DNA from: Phycisphaerales bacterium
GTDB taxonomy: Bacteria > Planctomycetota > Phycisphaerae > Phycisphaerales > UBA1924
Direction: 5' to 3'
Length of the DNA stretch: 64,000 bases
Assembly: GCA_027019265.1 (NCBI GenBank)
Contig: JALUWX010000012.1
Span: 35,802 to 99,801, forward strand
The notes under the pieces are model-generated. The model ran no database searches. It worked only from the letters and a program-made list of their open reading frames with translations, and had not been told where the DNA came from. The position numbers and the translations under genes were made by a program. Position 1 is the stretch's first letter. The number at the start of each line of letters is the position of its first letter. Shown piece after piece: positions 16,754 to 25,943 of this stretch.

Positions 16754-18376
16754 TTATTCGAACCCGTCGCGGGTCTGGATCTCGAAGTCGTGGAGGTTCG
16801 CGATGTCCTCCGCGCTCTTGGACCCCAGGTCCTCGAACCGCGCGATCACGGGCTTCGGGTCCTCGAACGCGAGCTTCCCGAGCAGCGAGAACTTGTGGTC
16901 CAGGATCCCGTGCAGGTCCGCTTCCGTGTTCCGCGCGTGACCCGCGGGGTACATCACCATCCCGGACTCGAACTCCGTCCCGTCCGTGTCCTCGATGACC
17001 ACGGAGGTCGGGATCCCGTCGGGGTACTTCTTGTCGTAGTCGGGACCCCCGTGCTCGAACTGGATCTTGTCCATCAGCGCCCGGGTCCGCTCGTTGTGGA
17101 TCGCATCCGCGCTGTAGTCGTAGGGCTCGAGCATCAGCTCGGTCCACCCCGACTTCTGGTTCGCGAGCGCCTTGCGCAGGAGGGTCGCGACGATGTAGAC
17201 CATCGAGTGGTCCGCGCTCTGCCGGGTCGTGGGGTTCCGCTTCGCCGGGTCCCCGATGATCCCGAACGCGGGCTCATAGGCCGTGATCGTGATCGACTTG
17301 ATCTTCGAACCCGAAGCATCATCGAGGAGGTGGGGGGCTTTCGCGAGCAGGTCGAGCATCGCCTGGAGCGCGCCCGCGCTCTGGTGCTCGTACAGACCCA
17401 GCTTGAAGTGCATTCCCATCACCGCAAAGTCGTCACCCGCGCGTCCGAGCACCAGATCGAATGGGGACTCGTCCGCTTGCTTTGTGTTCGCCCTGTCGGT
17501 TCCCACCTTCTCGAACATCTGACCCGGGCCCTCGAAGATCCGGAAGATCGCTTCGGGGTTCCGGAAGATGTCCCGGGGACCCATGAACCCCATCATCGAA
17601 CGACGGACCGAGTTGATCGCGACCTCGGAGCTGATCGCCGCGCTCGCGCCCTTCGAGTCGGAGAGCTGCTTCCCGGCCCGGATCGCGCGGAAGGGGATGT
17701 AGTGCGCGACCACCATCCCGATCGCGCTCTCGATCTGTTCGGGCTTCGCGCCCAGCATCGCGCCGAAGACGGCCGCAGAAGCGATCGCACCGTGGACGAC
17801 GTGATCGACCTTGTAGGTCTTGAGCGAGAACACCTCAGCCAAACGACCACGGATCTCGTCGAGACACACCATCGCGCGGAGCGCGTACGCCCCGTCCCGA
17901 TCCGTCAGCTGCGCCCCGGCGATACAGACCCCGTAGAAGTCGTTGTGCCCGAACTCCCCGGCGATGTGCCCCAGCTCCGGGTTGTACCCGAAGTTCGTCC
18001 CGTTCGAGTCCCATTCACGGACGGCCGCGTTGTTCGCGAGGATCGCTTTCTCGGGCTGCACCTGGGTTTTGGACCCGAACACCGTTGCGCCCCGATGGGT
18101 CGCTTTGCCCAAGCGATGGGTCGCATCGGTGACCACGTACTGGAGCGCTTCGTCCCGGAGGATCGTCGGCGCGTTCGTCTTCAGCGCCAGCGCGGACAAG
18201 CCGCAGATCACCGCGTCGGTGAAGAAGAGGTTGGTGCGCTCGAGCACCTTCGCGCTCGGCTCCCCCTTCGTCGCGGCGTCATCGCTCAGGAAGTCGATCG
18301 CGTACTGCGCGATCCCGAGCGCTTGGTTGGAGTCACGAGTGAGCTTGACATGCGTATCCGCGGCCGTGGTCGACAT
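16754..18376 (-). CDS. MmgE/PrpD family protein
   Basis: A 540-aa protein of the family that includes 2-methylcitrate dehydratase (PrpD, propionate degradation) and MmgE. Typical stretches are FFTDAVICGLSALALKTNAP, NAAVREWDSNGT, CLDEIRGRLAEVF, VHGAIASAAVFGAMLG, IAYxPFRAIRAGK-like VVAHYIPFRAIRAGKQLSD and HMGMHFKLG-like MGMHFKLGLY, then RQSADHSMVYIVA. It is longer than PrpD of gamma-proteobacteria (about 480 aa). ATG 18376 (MSTTAADT) is favoured; the ATG at 18397 adds seven residues. No other propionate genes are nearby, so the substrate is open; neither PrpB nor PrpC is in the window. It is followed by its own terminator. Confidence 0.85.
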   Translation of the reverse strand: MSTTAADTHVKLTRDSNQALGIAQYAIDFLSDDAATKGEPSAKVLERTNLFFTDAVICGLSALALKTNAPTILRDEALQYVVTDATHRLGKATHRGATVFGSKTQVQPEKAILANNAAVREWDSNGTNFGYNPELGHIAGEFGHNDFYGVCIAGAQLTDRDGAYALRAMVCLDEIRGRLAEVFSLKTYKVDHVVHGAIASAAVFGAMLGAKPEQIESAIGMVVAHYIPFRAIRAGKQLSDSKGASAAISSEVAINSVRRSMMGFMGPRDIFRNPEAIFRIFEGPGQMFEKVGTDRANTKQADESPFDLVLGRAGDDFAVMGMHFKLGLYEHQSAGALQAMLDLLAKAPHLLDDASGSKIKSITITAYEPAFGIIGDPAKRNPTTRQSADHSMVYIVATLLRKALANQKSGWTELMLEPYDYSADAIHNERTRALMDKIQFEHGGPDYDKKYPDGIPTSVVIEDTDGTEFESGMVMYPAGHARNTEADLHGILDHKFSLLGKLAFEDPKPVIARFEDLGSKSAEDIANLHDFEIQTRDGFE

Positions 18377-18419
18377 GGGTTCTCTGTCCTCAGTCAATGC
18401 AGTGGGGGGGTGATCCGTG

Positions 18420-18442
18420 AAAAAGCCCCGTGTTCGGGGCCT
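18420..18442 (-). terminator. Terminator after the 18541-20010 gene
   Basis: Minus strand GGCCCCG-AACA-CGGGGCT followed by TTTTTC, about 100 nt past the stop. The ~98 bases between hold nothing recognisable. Confidence 0.8.
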
Positions 18443-18540
18443 GAATCCTAGTCGTCGTCACGGGGTCGTGCAGGGTCGCCCAAGACACCCATCCCGCTGA
18501 GAGGCGGGATGAGCCCCTGGGGCTCGGGCTCGGGTCCGAT

Positions 18541-20010
18541 TCAGCGATCCAGTTCATCCAGCTCCCGTTTGAGCTGCTCGAACTGGGCCCGCATCTCCTC
18601 GAGCTCCCGTTGTTGCCGCTCGTTGTCCGCTTGGAGCGATCGGATCTGCTCGTTCTGGATGTCCCGCGCCGTCATCGGATGGGTCGTGGGGGTGAACTCG
18701 TCGGGGAGGTCCGACATGGATTCGAAGTTCGCGAAGCCGTACGCGGTCGGGATGAAGACGGCGGAGAGTTGCTGATCGAAAATCGTCGCGGCGGTCGGTG
18801 CGGGGTTATTGAGATCTCCGAGGAAGTAGTAGGTGTTGGGTCCTTCGGAGGCCGGGAAGATGGCGTGCGTGGAGACCGTGTAATCGAAGGAGCCCGACGG
18901 GATGATAGAGTCGATGCGTGTCTCGTGATCGAGATTGGTCGGGAAAGCGAGGGTGGTTGTGGAGACCCCGAGATTCACCGATGATGAGGTGTTGAGCTGA
19001 TGGGAGATGGTGAGTTCAGCGGACGCGATAACCAGGACGTACCCGTCGCTTGGGGCTTGGATCGTCACCGACGAGAGGGTATCGATGGTCGCGTTATCCT
19101 GGGTGAGCGGGAGCCCCCCCGAGAGAATGGTCTCCGCGACCCCGGGTTCGTTGAGGGTTTCAAGAGCGCTGATTGCATCCGAGGGGAGAATAACAGAGCT
19201 GTCGGCGCTCGCGCTCGTGTCGAGCCAGATGCTGTTGACACTCCCGAAGATACTGACCCGTGCATTACCGGTGCCGCCCGCGTTGCCGTCGAGCACGATG
19301 CCTTCCAGATTGGTGTTATTGCGCGTGAGGGAGAGGAAGCCCCCTCCGCCGGTCGAGAAGTCGGCTTCGATCCGCGCGAACCGGAAGCCTTGCGGGCCGA
19401 CGAGATTCAAGAACCCCCCGTCCGAGAGCGCGCTGTAGCCGAGGGTTCCCCGGGTGAACCCGATGCTGTTGATGAGTTCGAGCGTGGGGTCGAGGGATCC
19501 CGATCCCTGGAGCTGGATCGGGCCGGAATCGCTGTCCATGACGATGCGCCCGATCCCGTTGGAATACGCGGCCTGGAGCGAGGTGCCCGAGAGGTTCGCG
19601 TATCCCGAGCGGAGCGCGAAGTTCGCGAGGGGCGCGGGGACAAACTTCTGACGCGGCGCGAGGATCGTCGTCCCGGGCTGTCCCGCTTCGGACACGTGGA
19701 GCTCGAGGTACCGGGGTTCGAAGGAATCGAAGACCGATCCCGAGGTCCCGAAGTCAACCTCAACGGAGAAGAGCCCATCGACGACCTCGACATCGAAGAG
19801 CGGGAGGAACCCGCCGGGAACGATGTTCCCCCCGACCTCGCTGTCGTAGACAAAGAAATCGATGTCGTAGAGCCCGTTCGCCGGGACCCCGTTGTCCATC
19901 AGCGAACCCTGGTAGGTGAACGAGTCGTCGATGAACTGCGCGTGCGCTGAGCTTGCGGCGATGGTGGAAGCCGCGATGATCGCGGCGGCGGCCAATGAAC
20001 GGATCGGCAT
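18541..20010 (-). CDS. Secreted fibre-like protein with C-terminal coiled coil
   Basis: A 489-aa exported protein. Signal peptide 1-24 (ending AHAQ). The N-terminal domain FTYQGSLMDNGVPANGLYDIDFFVYD is the familiar opening of large planctomycete/verrucomicrobial fibre-like proteins. The middle is Gly/Ser/Asn-rich beta sequence. The last ~45 residues (RDIQNEQIRSLQADNERQQ...) form a heptad-patterned coiled coil, suggesting a trimeric fibre. Unlike its neighbours it has no dockerin module or Arg tail, so it must be retained another way or released. The promoter at 20043-20071 and a GGGAGAGA ribosome site precede ATG 20010. Confidence 0.78.
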   Translation of the reverse strand: MPIRSLAAAAIIAASTIAASSAHAQFIDDSFTYQGSLMDNGVPANGLYDIDFFVYDSEVGGNIVPGGFLPLFDVEVVDGLFSVEVDFGTSGSVFDSFEPRYLELHVSEAGQPGTTILAPRQKFVPAPLANFALRSGYANLSGTSLQAAYSNGIGRIVMDSDSGPIQLQGSGSLDPTLELINSIGFTRGTLGYSALSDGGFLNLVGPQGFRFARIEADFSTGGGGFLSLTRNNTNLEGIVLDGNAGGTGNARVSIFGSVNSIWLDTSASADSSVILPSDAISALETLNEPGVAETILSGGLPLTQDNATIDTLSSVTIQAPSDGYVLVIASAELTISHQLNTSSSVNLGVSTTTLAFPTNLDHETRIDSIIPSGSFDYTVSTHAIFPASEGPNTYYFLGDLNNPAPTAATIFDQQLSAVFIPTAYGFANFESMSDLPDEFTPTTHPMTARDIQNEQIRSLQADNERQQRELEEMRAQFEQLKRELDELDR

Positions 20011-20042
20011 CGTGGTCTCTCCCTGAGTTCCGAGGAAGGGAG

Positions 20043-20071
20043 AGGATACCGGATGGATCCGTGGATGCCAA
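20043..20071 (-). promoter_or_regulatory. Promoter of the fibre-like gene
   Basis: Minus strand: TTGGCA (20071-20066), a 17-bp spacer ending CCGG, then TATCCT (20048-20043). The -35 matches consensus at 5 of 6 positions. Confidence 0.65.
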
Positions 20072-20081
20072 AGAACCGCGT

Positions 20082-20621
20082 TCAGGGCTCAGGAACGGGC
20101 TTCGGAGCGACCCGGGGGGACTCCCCGGAGAGTTTGTTCCACTCCGTATCCGACCGATCGGCCTGCTCGTCGTGGTCACCCTTGAGCCAGTCCTTTTTGG
20201 TGTTCCCGAAGAACCCGTTGTAGAAGAGGAAGAGCCGCCCGTCCTTCACAATGAAGGTCTTGGGGTCGATCTCGGTTTTGTCGCCTTCGAGCATCGCCCA
20301 GGCGCACCACCCGCCGTAGGCCGGTTCGTACTTCGCCGGGTCCGATTTGAACTGATCCCGGTTCGCTTCGCTCGCGAACCGGTACAGCACCCCCTTGTGC
20401 TCGAGGGTGATGTCCTTCTTCCCCTTGGTGGGCTTGGACCCGCCCTCGGGGAAGTACGCAACCGGGTCGTACCCGTCGATCCCGAGGTTCTTCTTCCCCA
20501 GGTCGTACTCGTCGATGTTCCGGATGGGGGAGGGCTCCGTGACGGGCGCTGCGCCGGGCTGCGCGAACGCGAGCGTGGTCAGGAGGGTGACGGAGAGGAT
20601 GGTGTTGGTGAGCTGTTTCAT
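20082..20621 (-). CDS. Secreted YHS domain protein
   Basis: A 179-aa exported protein. Signal peptide 1-20 (ending AFAQ). The YHS-type domain follows: GIDGYDPVAYFPEGGSKP, then KGVLYRFASEANRDQF, then PAYGGWCAWAM, then DGRLFLFYNGF. YHS domains are linked to metal or heme handling; relatives are annotated as YHS (seleno)proteins, but here the Cys in GGWCAWAM is a normal codon. The C-terminal ~30 residues are hydrophilic and unlike the family core. It lies 64 nt downstream of the CPBP gene. GAGGT upstream of ATG 20621 suggests separate translation, with transcription perhaps shared. Confidence 0.82.
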   Translation of the reverse strand: MKQLTNTILSVTLLTTLAFAQPGAAPVTEPSPIRNIDEYDLGKKNLGIDGYDPVAYFPEGGSKPTKGKKDITLEHKGVLYRFASEANRDQFKSDPAKYEPAYGGWCAWAMLEGDKTEIDPKTFIVKDGRLFLFYNGFFGNTKKDWLKGDHDEQADRSDTEWNKLSGESPRVAPKPVPEP

Positions 20622-20685
20622 GGTGGACCTCGTGTCGTGTGTGACGAGGTCAACCCCTGGGCGCCATCCGTTGTTCCCGAGAATC

Positions 20686-21462
20686 TCAGGACACGTTCGC
20701 GTTGCCCGTGAACACGAACCATCCCAGACCCGTCGCGAAGGTCCAGATCCCGTAGATCGCGTGCTCGAACCCCGAAGCGAGCGCGGAGCGTGTCCGGAGG
20801 TACGTCCACGCGAACAGCACCCCGGCCGGGATCGTCATCACGAGCGCGACCCAGTTCCACATCGGGACATGGAGCCAGGAGAACACGAGCACGTTGAGCA
20901 CAAACGCGAACACCCCGTTCCCGATGATGGGCTCGTAGCGATGGAAGAAGAACACCCGATGGGTGACCTCTTGGGGGTAGGCGCTCAGCCACGGGTAGAG
21001 GATCGAGATCATCAGCATCAGGATCGGGAGCTCCCGGGGGAGACGGAGGAATCCGCCCTTGGGGAGCATGTGGAACACGTGCTCCATCATCCACGCCGCC
21101 CCAAGGATGGTGGGGGCGCACAGCGCGAACACGAGGAGGATCCGTTTCAGATCGCGTTTGAACGCGCCCCAGTCCCACAGCTCCCGGTTCTCGAAGGTCG
21201 GGTCCCGACGGAGCACCACCGCGAGGAACACGAACGACCCGACGAGCACGGGGAACACGAAGAGCCCCCTGGGGAGCCCCGTGTCGAGGTTCAGGTGGAT
21301 CCCGAACCGACCCAGGAGGGTCTGCGCCCGGACGGGCTGGAGCAGCACGGCTACCGCGGCCGGGACGATGATGTACAACACCACGAACTCGGTCCACAGC
21401 CGGACCCGCCGGATCGTGCTCGGAGAATCGGGAACGGATCGCTCGATGTGCATGGTGCTCAC
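20686..21462 (-). CDS. CPBP-type intramembrane protease/terminase-like protein
   Basis: A 258-aa polytopic membrane protein with 6-8 predicted spans. Three spaced motifs fit the CPBP/ABI family: QEVTHRVFFFHRY (motif 1, usually EExxxR), FSWLHVPMWN (motif 2, FxxxH) and EHAIYG (motif 3, HxxxN/D). Motif 1 has only one Glu, so proteolytic activity is uncertain. The GTG start at 21462 overlaps the MscS stop (GTGA), implying translational coupling; ATG 21453 is an alternative. Coupling to a mechanosensitive channel hints at an envelope-stress role. Confidence 0.7.
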   Translation of the reverse strand: MSTMHIERSVPDSPSTIRRVRLWTEFVVLYIIVPAAVAVLLQPVRAQTLLGRFGIHLNLDTGLPRGLFVFPVLVGSFVFLAVVLRRDPTFENRELWDWGAFKRDLKRILLVFALCAPTILGAAWMMEHVFHMLPKGGFLRLPRELPILMLMISILYPWLSAYPQEVTHRVFFFHRYEPIIGNGVFAFVLNVLVFSWLHVPMWNWVALVMTIPAGVLFAWTYLRTRSALASGFEHAIYGIWTFATGLGWFVFTGNANVS

Positions 21463-22856
21463 GACCGTTCTTCGTCGGACCCGTCCGTTCCGGATTCGTC
21501 ATTCTCCGGGGTCGGATCGTCCTCGTCCGATCCCCTGTCGGTGGTGGGCGCGGCATCCTTCTTGGGCTTTTCTCCCAAGGGCTCGCGGTCCGGGCCGAGG
21601 GTTTGCTCGCGCTCGACGGGGATCGCTTCGGGGTGTTCAGCGATGAGGAACGCGAGCATTTTCTCGCGGATATCGCAGTGCAGGTTCCATGCATCGGGCG
21701 CGGTGGACGCGCTCGCGAGGATCCGGACTTCCATCGTCTTGTCGTTGGAGTTGATGACCTGGACCTTCGCCGTCCGTCCGTCGTGGAGCTCGTGCCCGTC
21801 GAGGATCTCGTCGAGCTTCTCGCGGATCCGGTCGAGCTTGGCGTCGAAATCGAGTCTGAGGATGACGGGACCGAGCGTGTTGCTCGAGGTCCTCGTCAGG
21901 TTCTGGAACGAATCCGAGATGATGTCCGACAAGGGCACGATCAATCGGCGCTCGTTCCAGAGCTTGATGGAGACGAACGCCATCGAGATCTCCTCGACCG
22001 TCCCGTAGTGCCCGTCGATCTCGACCACGTCCCCCAAACGAAGGGGCTGGGTCAGCGCGATCTGCACCCCGGCGAGCAGGTTCTCGAGCACCTGCTTGGC
22101 GGCGAACCCCACGATGATCCCCATCACCCCCGCGCTCGCGAGCATGCTCGTCCCGATCCGCTCGACGGACTCGAACGCCATCAGCCCGAGCGCGACCCCG
22201 ACGATCCCGACGATCGTCATCACGGCGCGGGACAGCACCTTGACCTGGGTGTGGATGCGCTGAGCGCGGGAGTTGTCCGTGCGCTCCATCTCGTAGCGCG
22301 TCAGGTACGCGCTCGCGGACCCGGAGATCAGCGAGATCACGAGCCAGGTCAGGGAGAGGATGATCCCGAACGTCGCGGACTCGTCCCACAGCGCGGACTC
22401 CGCGCCCGCGATCAACGATCGCGCGCTCGCGCCCAGCAGCGCGAGGGTCAAGCCCAGCACGATCGCGAGGGTCATCGTCGCGCGCTTGCTCTTCTCGACG
22501 AGGGGGAGCCAGCGTTTGAGCTCCTCCCTGTGCTTGAGCACCCGTTGGAGGATCGCCACGATCGCTGTCCGGATCCCGACACACAGCACCACGAACACGA
22601 TCACCAGCGCGAGCATCTGCGCCCACGGCGCCCATCCCCCGGCCACCGAATCGATCGCTTCCCCCGCACGCTGCACGGGCACGGACTCCGCGATGGAATC
22701 GAGCACCAGGTCCGTCTCGACCTTGTCCCCGCCCTCTCCCCCCTGGATCTCCTGCGCGTCCTGGGATTGCTGGGTGTCCTGCGCCGACGACGACCCGTCC
22801 GAGGACTGGTCCTGGGTCTGTTCGTCAGCGGCGATCGCGGAGAGGTTCTGGTTCAT
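21459..22856 (-). CDS. MscS family mechanosensitive ion channel
   Basis: A 465-aa small-conductance channel relieving osmotic pressure. The acidic Ser/Gln N-terminus (1-45) is followed by four predicted spans. The pore-lining helix and beta domain are recognisable: SAGVMGIIVGFAAKQVLENL, LAGVQIALTQPLRLGDVVEI, then GTVEEISMAFVSIKLWNERR. The C-terminus is a long charged tail (ESGTDGSDEERS). It is the third gene of the minus-strand operon 24098 to 20686, 19 nt after the EamA gene. A TACGAT hexamer 8 nt before the ATG may give an internal leaderless start. Confidence 0.88.
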   Translation of the reverse strand: MNQNLSAIAADEQTQDQSSDGSSSAQDTQQSQDAQEIQGGEGGDKVETDLVLDSIAESVPVQRAGEAIDSVAGGWAPWAQMLALVIVFVVLCVGIRTAIVAILQRVLKHREELKRWLPLVEKSKRATMTLAIVLGLTLALLGASARSLIAGAESALWDESATFGIILSLTWLVISLISGSASAYLTRYEMERTDNSRAQRIHTQVKVLSRAVMTIVGIVGVALGLMAFESVERIGTSMLASAGVMGIIVGFAAKQVLENLLAGVQIALTQPLRLGDVVEIDGHYGTVEEISMAFVSIKLWNERRLIVPLSDIISDSFQNLTRTSSNTLGPVILRLDFDAKLDRIREKLDEILDGHELHDGRTAKVQVINSNDKTMEVRILASASTAPDAWNLHCDIREKMLAFLIAEHPEAIPVEREQTLGPDREPLGEKPKKDAAPTTDRGSDEDDPTPENDESGTDGSDEERS

Positions 22857-22875
22857 CGAGACGAATCGTACCCGA

Positions 22876-23376
22876 TCAGTCTGAAGATTCGTTCACGATG
22901 GGTTCCGCCTTCTTCACCCCGTGGGATCCCGAGCTCGCGAACAGCAGCACCCCCGACACCACGAGCACCAGCGCGAGCACCTTCCGTCCCGTCAAAGGTT
23001 CCCCGAGGAACATCGCCCCGAGCACCACAGCGACGGCCGGCGCGAGAGTGAACGCGATGGGCTTCATCCTCGACACCTCCCCGAGCGAGATCGAGATGTA
23101 GAAGAAGATCATCGCGCACGCGCCCGCAACGAGCCCGGACCCGACGATGAGCAAGGTCCACTCCTTCGAAGTCAGCGCCCCGAGCCCCTTCCCCGCGCCC
23201 TCGGGCGCGAGCTTGGACGCCACCAGGTACGCGCCCCAGATCAACGGGAGCGCGATCGACGAGCGGATCGCAACAGCCATGAACGGCCCGACCTTGCCCG
23301 TATGGAGCACGCTCCGCGCACACACCTCCCCGATCCCCCAGCACAATCCCGCGAGCACCGCGAACAGCACACCCAT
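22876..23376 (-). CDS. EamA-type (DMT superfamily) transporter, five-span half
   Basis: A 166-aa membrane protein with five predicted helices: MGVLFAVLAGLCWGIGEVCAR, then IRSSIALPLIWGAYL, WTLLIVGSGLVAGACAMIFFY, PIAFTLAPAVAVVLGAMFLG and LALVLVVSGVLLFASS. The order and the FLGEPLTGRKVLALVLVVSGV ending are typical of EamA, but only one five-helix unit is present, so it probably works as a dimer. The substrate cannot be predicted. ATG 23376 overlaps the stop of the upstream gene (TGATG) and follows GAGGAGGA. A longer in-frame extension to 23535 overlaps that gene and looks like out-of-frame sequence. Confidence 0.82.
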   Translation of the reverse strand: MGVLFAVLAGLCWGIGEVCARSVLHTGKVGPFMAVAIRSSIALPLIWGAYLVASKLAPEGAGKGLGALTSKEWTLLIVGSGLVAGACAMIFFYISISLGEVSRMKPIAFTLAPAVAVVLGAMFLGEPLTGRKVLALVLVVSGVLLFASSGSHGVKKAEPIVNESSD

Positions 23377-24098
23377 CACATCCTCCTCATCGTCCGACGA
23401 ACCATCACCACCCCGAATCCCGCGAAGCACACCACCGACATCGCCAAGCACCCCACTCCGAGGATCCCCAGGGTCGAGGAAAACACCCCGTGATCGATCG
23501 ATCCGATCTCCGTCGAGCGCTCCCGGAGCGCCCACGCGATCGTCGGGTATCCGGATCGCTCCATCTCAACGGCCGCGCTTTCCATGTACCGATCCACACG
23601 CTCGTCCCTGATCCCCGTCAACCGATCGAAGATCCCCCGTGTGTCATCGGGATCCTCGGGGATGGTCCGGAACCGCGCGGGAACAATCCCGATCCCCTCG
23701 ATGATCCTGTAGCGGACACTCCGCACGGGGTTCAGGAGACCTTCAGCGTGACTCTCCAGGATCACCAAAGACGGCAACGGCCCGGACACGGACTCCCCGA
23801 TGTTCCACAGGTTCTCGAGTTCCGAGACCCGTCGCTCCACGCGGATCTCCGCGCTCCAGTCCCCGTCGTCCGGGGTCTCGAACGTGATCTGGGTCACCCG
23901 ATCCCGATCCGCGCTCCACTTATGACCAAGCAGCATCGGACCGCCCAGCGCGAGCCCGATCAACCCGAGCACGAACAGGAACATCCCCCACGGAAAGCGC
24001 TTGCGCGACGTGGCCACATCCACGACCAGATCGTCCACCCCCGGATCGATGAACGAATCCACCACCCCCTCCGCGATGTCCCCGACGATGTTGCTCAT
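23376..24098 (-). CDS. Unknown two-span membrane protein, first gene of the membrane operon
   Basis: A 240-aa protein not recognised. A cytosolic N-terminus (1-35) leads into a span at about 37-58 (MFLFVLGLIGLALGGPMLLG), a ~140-residue extracytoplasmic part and a second span near 208-230 (GILGVGCLAMSVVCFAGFGVVM), ending RRTMRRM. The start ATG 24098 has no Shine-Dalgarno; TACAAT (24111-24106) lies 7 nt before it, so the mRNA is probably leaderless. The gene overlaps EamA by TGATG and heads the operon to MscS and CPBP. It is divergent from thiolase. Confidence 0.7.
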   Translation of the reverse strand: MSNIVGDIAEGVVDSFIDPGVDDLVVDVATSRKRFPWGMFLFVLGLIGLALGGPMLLGHKWSADRDRVTQITFETPDDGDWSAEIRVERRVSELENLWNIGESVSGPLPSLVILESHAEGLLNPVRSVRYRIIEGIGIVPARFRTIPEDPDDTRGIFDRLTGIRDERVDRYMESAAVEMERSGYPTIAWALRERSTEIGSIDHGVFSSTLGILGVGCLAMSVVCFAGFGVVMVRRTMRRM

Positions 24099-24167
24099 CT
24101 CGCGGATTGTATCGTGTCGCGCTATCATCCAGACCCAACCCAGACCCACTGATTGAAGGAGCTCCCC

Positions 24168-25361
24168 ATGTCCAACCAGCCCGTCATTGTTGCCGCCAAA
24201 CGCACCCCGATCGGGAAGTTCTTCGGCGCCTTCTCGCGCACCCCCTCCCCCCAGCTCGGGTCCTTCGCGATCAAGGCCGCGCTCGCGGATGCGCCCGCGG
24301 CGACGGAGCACGTGGACGAGTGCATCATGGGCTGTGTGCTCCAAGCGGGACTGGGTCAGAACCCCGCGCGTCAAGCGGGGCTCGGCGCCGGGCTCCCCAC
24401 GACCCTGAGCGCCAAGACCATCAACAAGGTCTGCGGGTCGGGTCTGGAAGCGATCATGCTCGCCGCCCAGTCCATCAAGGCCGGGGACAACGAGGTGGTC
24501 GTTGCGGGGGGGATGGAGAACATGACCCTCGCGCCCCACTTCGCGCACGTGCGCCAGGGGGTGAAGTACGGCCCCGGAACGATGGAAGACCACATGGCGT
24601 TCGACGGGCTCCGCTGCGCCTTCGAGTGCTGGCCGATGGGCAACGCCGCGGACCACATCGCGGATAAGTACGGGGTGTCGCGCGAGGAGATGGATGCTTT
24701 CGGCGCCGAGTCCCACGTCCGCGCCCACGATGCCTGGGAGAACGGGCACTTCGACTCCGAGGTCGTCACCCTCACGGGGGAAGACCTGGGGAACAAGAAG
24801 GTCCCCGGCCCCGAGGGCGGGATCCAGCGCGACGAGGGGATCCGTCCCGGGACCACCCCCGACGCGCTCGCGAAGCTCCGCCCGGCCTTCGGGCGCGACG
24901 GCGCGGTGACGGCCGGCAACGCCTCCCAGATCTCCGACGGCGCGGCCGCGACGATCGTCATGTCCGAATCCAAAGCCAACGAGCTCGGGCTCGAACCCCT
25001 CGCGAAAATCGTCTCCTACCACACGAGCGGGATCGATCCGAAGGACATCTTCGCCGCACCCATCGAGGGGATCCGGGGCGCGCTCCGCAAAGCGGGGTGG
25101 GAGACGGGTGATGTGGACCTGTTCGAGATCAACGAAGCGTTCGCGGCCCAGGTCCTCTGCAACGTCAAGGAACTCGGGGTCAACCACGACAACCTCAACA
25201 TCTGCGGCGGCGGCGTCGCGCTCGGCCACCCCATCGGCGCGTCGGGCGCCCGGGTCCTCGTGACCCTCATCCACCAGATGAAGCGCACGGGCGCGAAGAA
25301 GGGCGTTGCGGCGCTGTGTCTGGGCGGCGGGAACGCGGTGGCGATGTGTGTGGAGGTTTGA
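24168..25361 (+). CDS. Acetyl-CoA C-acyltransferase (thiolase)
   Basis: A 397-aa thiolase that makes or cleaves acetoacetyl-/3-ketoacyl-CoA. Catalytic residues are in place: Cys89 in INKVCGSGLEA, the NEAFA block (LFEINEAFAAQVL), the His in GGGVALGHPIGASGAR, and Cys384 in CLGGGNA. Length and the MSNQPVIVAAKRTPIGKF start match biosynthetic/degradative acetyl-CoA acetyltransferases. ATG 24168 follows AAGGAG; an in-frame TTG at 24153 is unlikely. A TATCAT near 24122 may be the -10. The divergent promoter is shared with the membrane operon. Chain-length preference is not decided by sequence alone. Confidence 0.92.
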   Translation: MSNQPVIVAAKRTPIGKFFGAFSRTPSPQLGSFAIKAALADAPAATEHVDECIMGCVLQAGLGQNPARQAGLGAGLPTTLSAKTINKVCGSGLEAIMLAAQSIKAGDNEVVVAGGMENMTLAPHFAHVRQGVKYGPGTMEDHMAFDGLRCAFECWPMGNAADHIADKYGVSREEMDAFGAESHVRAHDAWENGHFDSEVVTLTGEDLGNKKVPGPEGGIQRDEGIRPGTTPDALAKLRPAFGRDGAVTAGNASQISDGAAATIVMSESKANELGLEPLAKIVSYHTSGIDPKDIFAAPIEGIRGALRKAGWETGDVDLFEINEAFAAQVLCNVKELGVNHDNLNICGGGVALGHPIGASGARVLVTLIHQMKRTGAKKGVAALCLGGGNAVAMCVEV

Positions 25362-25364
25362 GGG

Positions 25365-25943
25365 ATGGAGGGGGAAATGATTGATTGGGATGAGCGATAT
25401 AAACTGCTCACGGAAGAATATGAGCGTTTTCAAAATTCTAGGAAGATTGCTTACGATCAATCGAAGTATGTGTTTGAAAATGTAGACAAGTGGCTGCTGA
25501 CTTTGTCTAGTGGTGGCGTGGCGTTGACCACCGCGTCTCTCGCTATCAATGATCAGGCTAAAGCCAATTCACTCATTGCTTTGGCGGGTGTTTCATTCCT
25601 TCTTGCGATCGGTCTTGCCTTGGTGACAAAGGGCATCAGCTATTTGGCCACAAAGTGGTACGTGAAAGCGACAGATACAGCTTGGGTACGATTTCAACAT
25701 AGATTTTCCCGAGCCCATAGGCGATACACGATTCGAGGGTTGCGCCGGGTTGATGTCAAAATCTCCATTCTCAACATCACGACATATGTCGCGTTTTTGC
25801 TAGGACTATTGCTGATCGCTGTGGCACTCGTCGGACAAGTTGCTAGAATTGGTGGGCAAGGAGATGCCACTAGTGATGCAGCAGCCAAATCAACCCTCTC
25901 ACCCGACGCCTCCACCCAGACCGGCTCCGCCACCTCGCCCTAG
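25365..25943 (+). CDS. Unknown membrane protein in the lower-GC island
   Basis: A 192-aa protein, not recognised. A helical N-terminus (DERYKLLTEEYERFQNSRK) precedes two closely spaced hydrophobic segments (WLLTLSSGGVALTTASLAI and SLIALAGVSFLLAIGLALV), a basic loop, a third span (FLLGLLLIAVALVGQVARI) and a Ser/Thr/Ala tail. Codons end in A/T far more than in thiolase next door, so the gene looks acquired. ATG 25365 lies 3 nt after the thiolase stop; ATG 25377, preceded by GGAGGGGG, is at least as good. SLATT-like or effector-type membrane modules are possible but not supported by a motif. Confidence 0.65.
   Translation: MEGEMIDWDERYKLLTEEYERFQNSRKIAYDQSKYVFENVDKWLLTLSSGGVALTTASLAINDQAKANSLIALAGVSFLLAIGLALVTKGISYLATKWYVKATDTAWVRFQHRFSRAHRRYTIRGLRRVDVKISILNITTYVAFLLGLLLIAVALVGQVARIGGQGDATSDAAAKSTLSPDASTQTGSATSP

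Noticed and set aside
20082..20621. YHS protein as a selenoprotein
   Set aside because: Relatives carry that label, but this frame has no in-frame TGA and the key position is an ordinary Cys codon.
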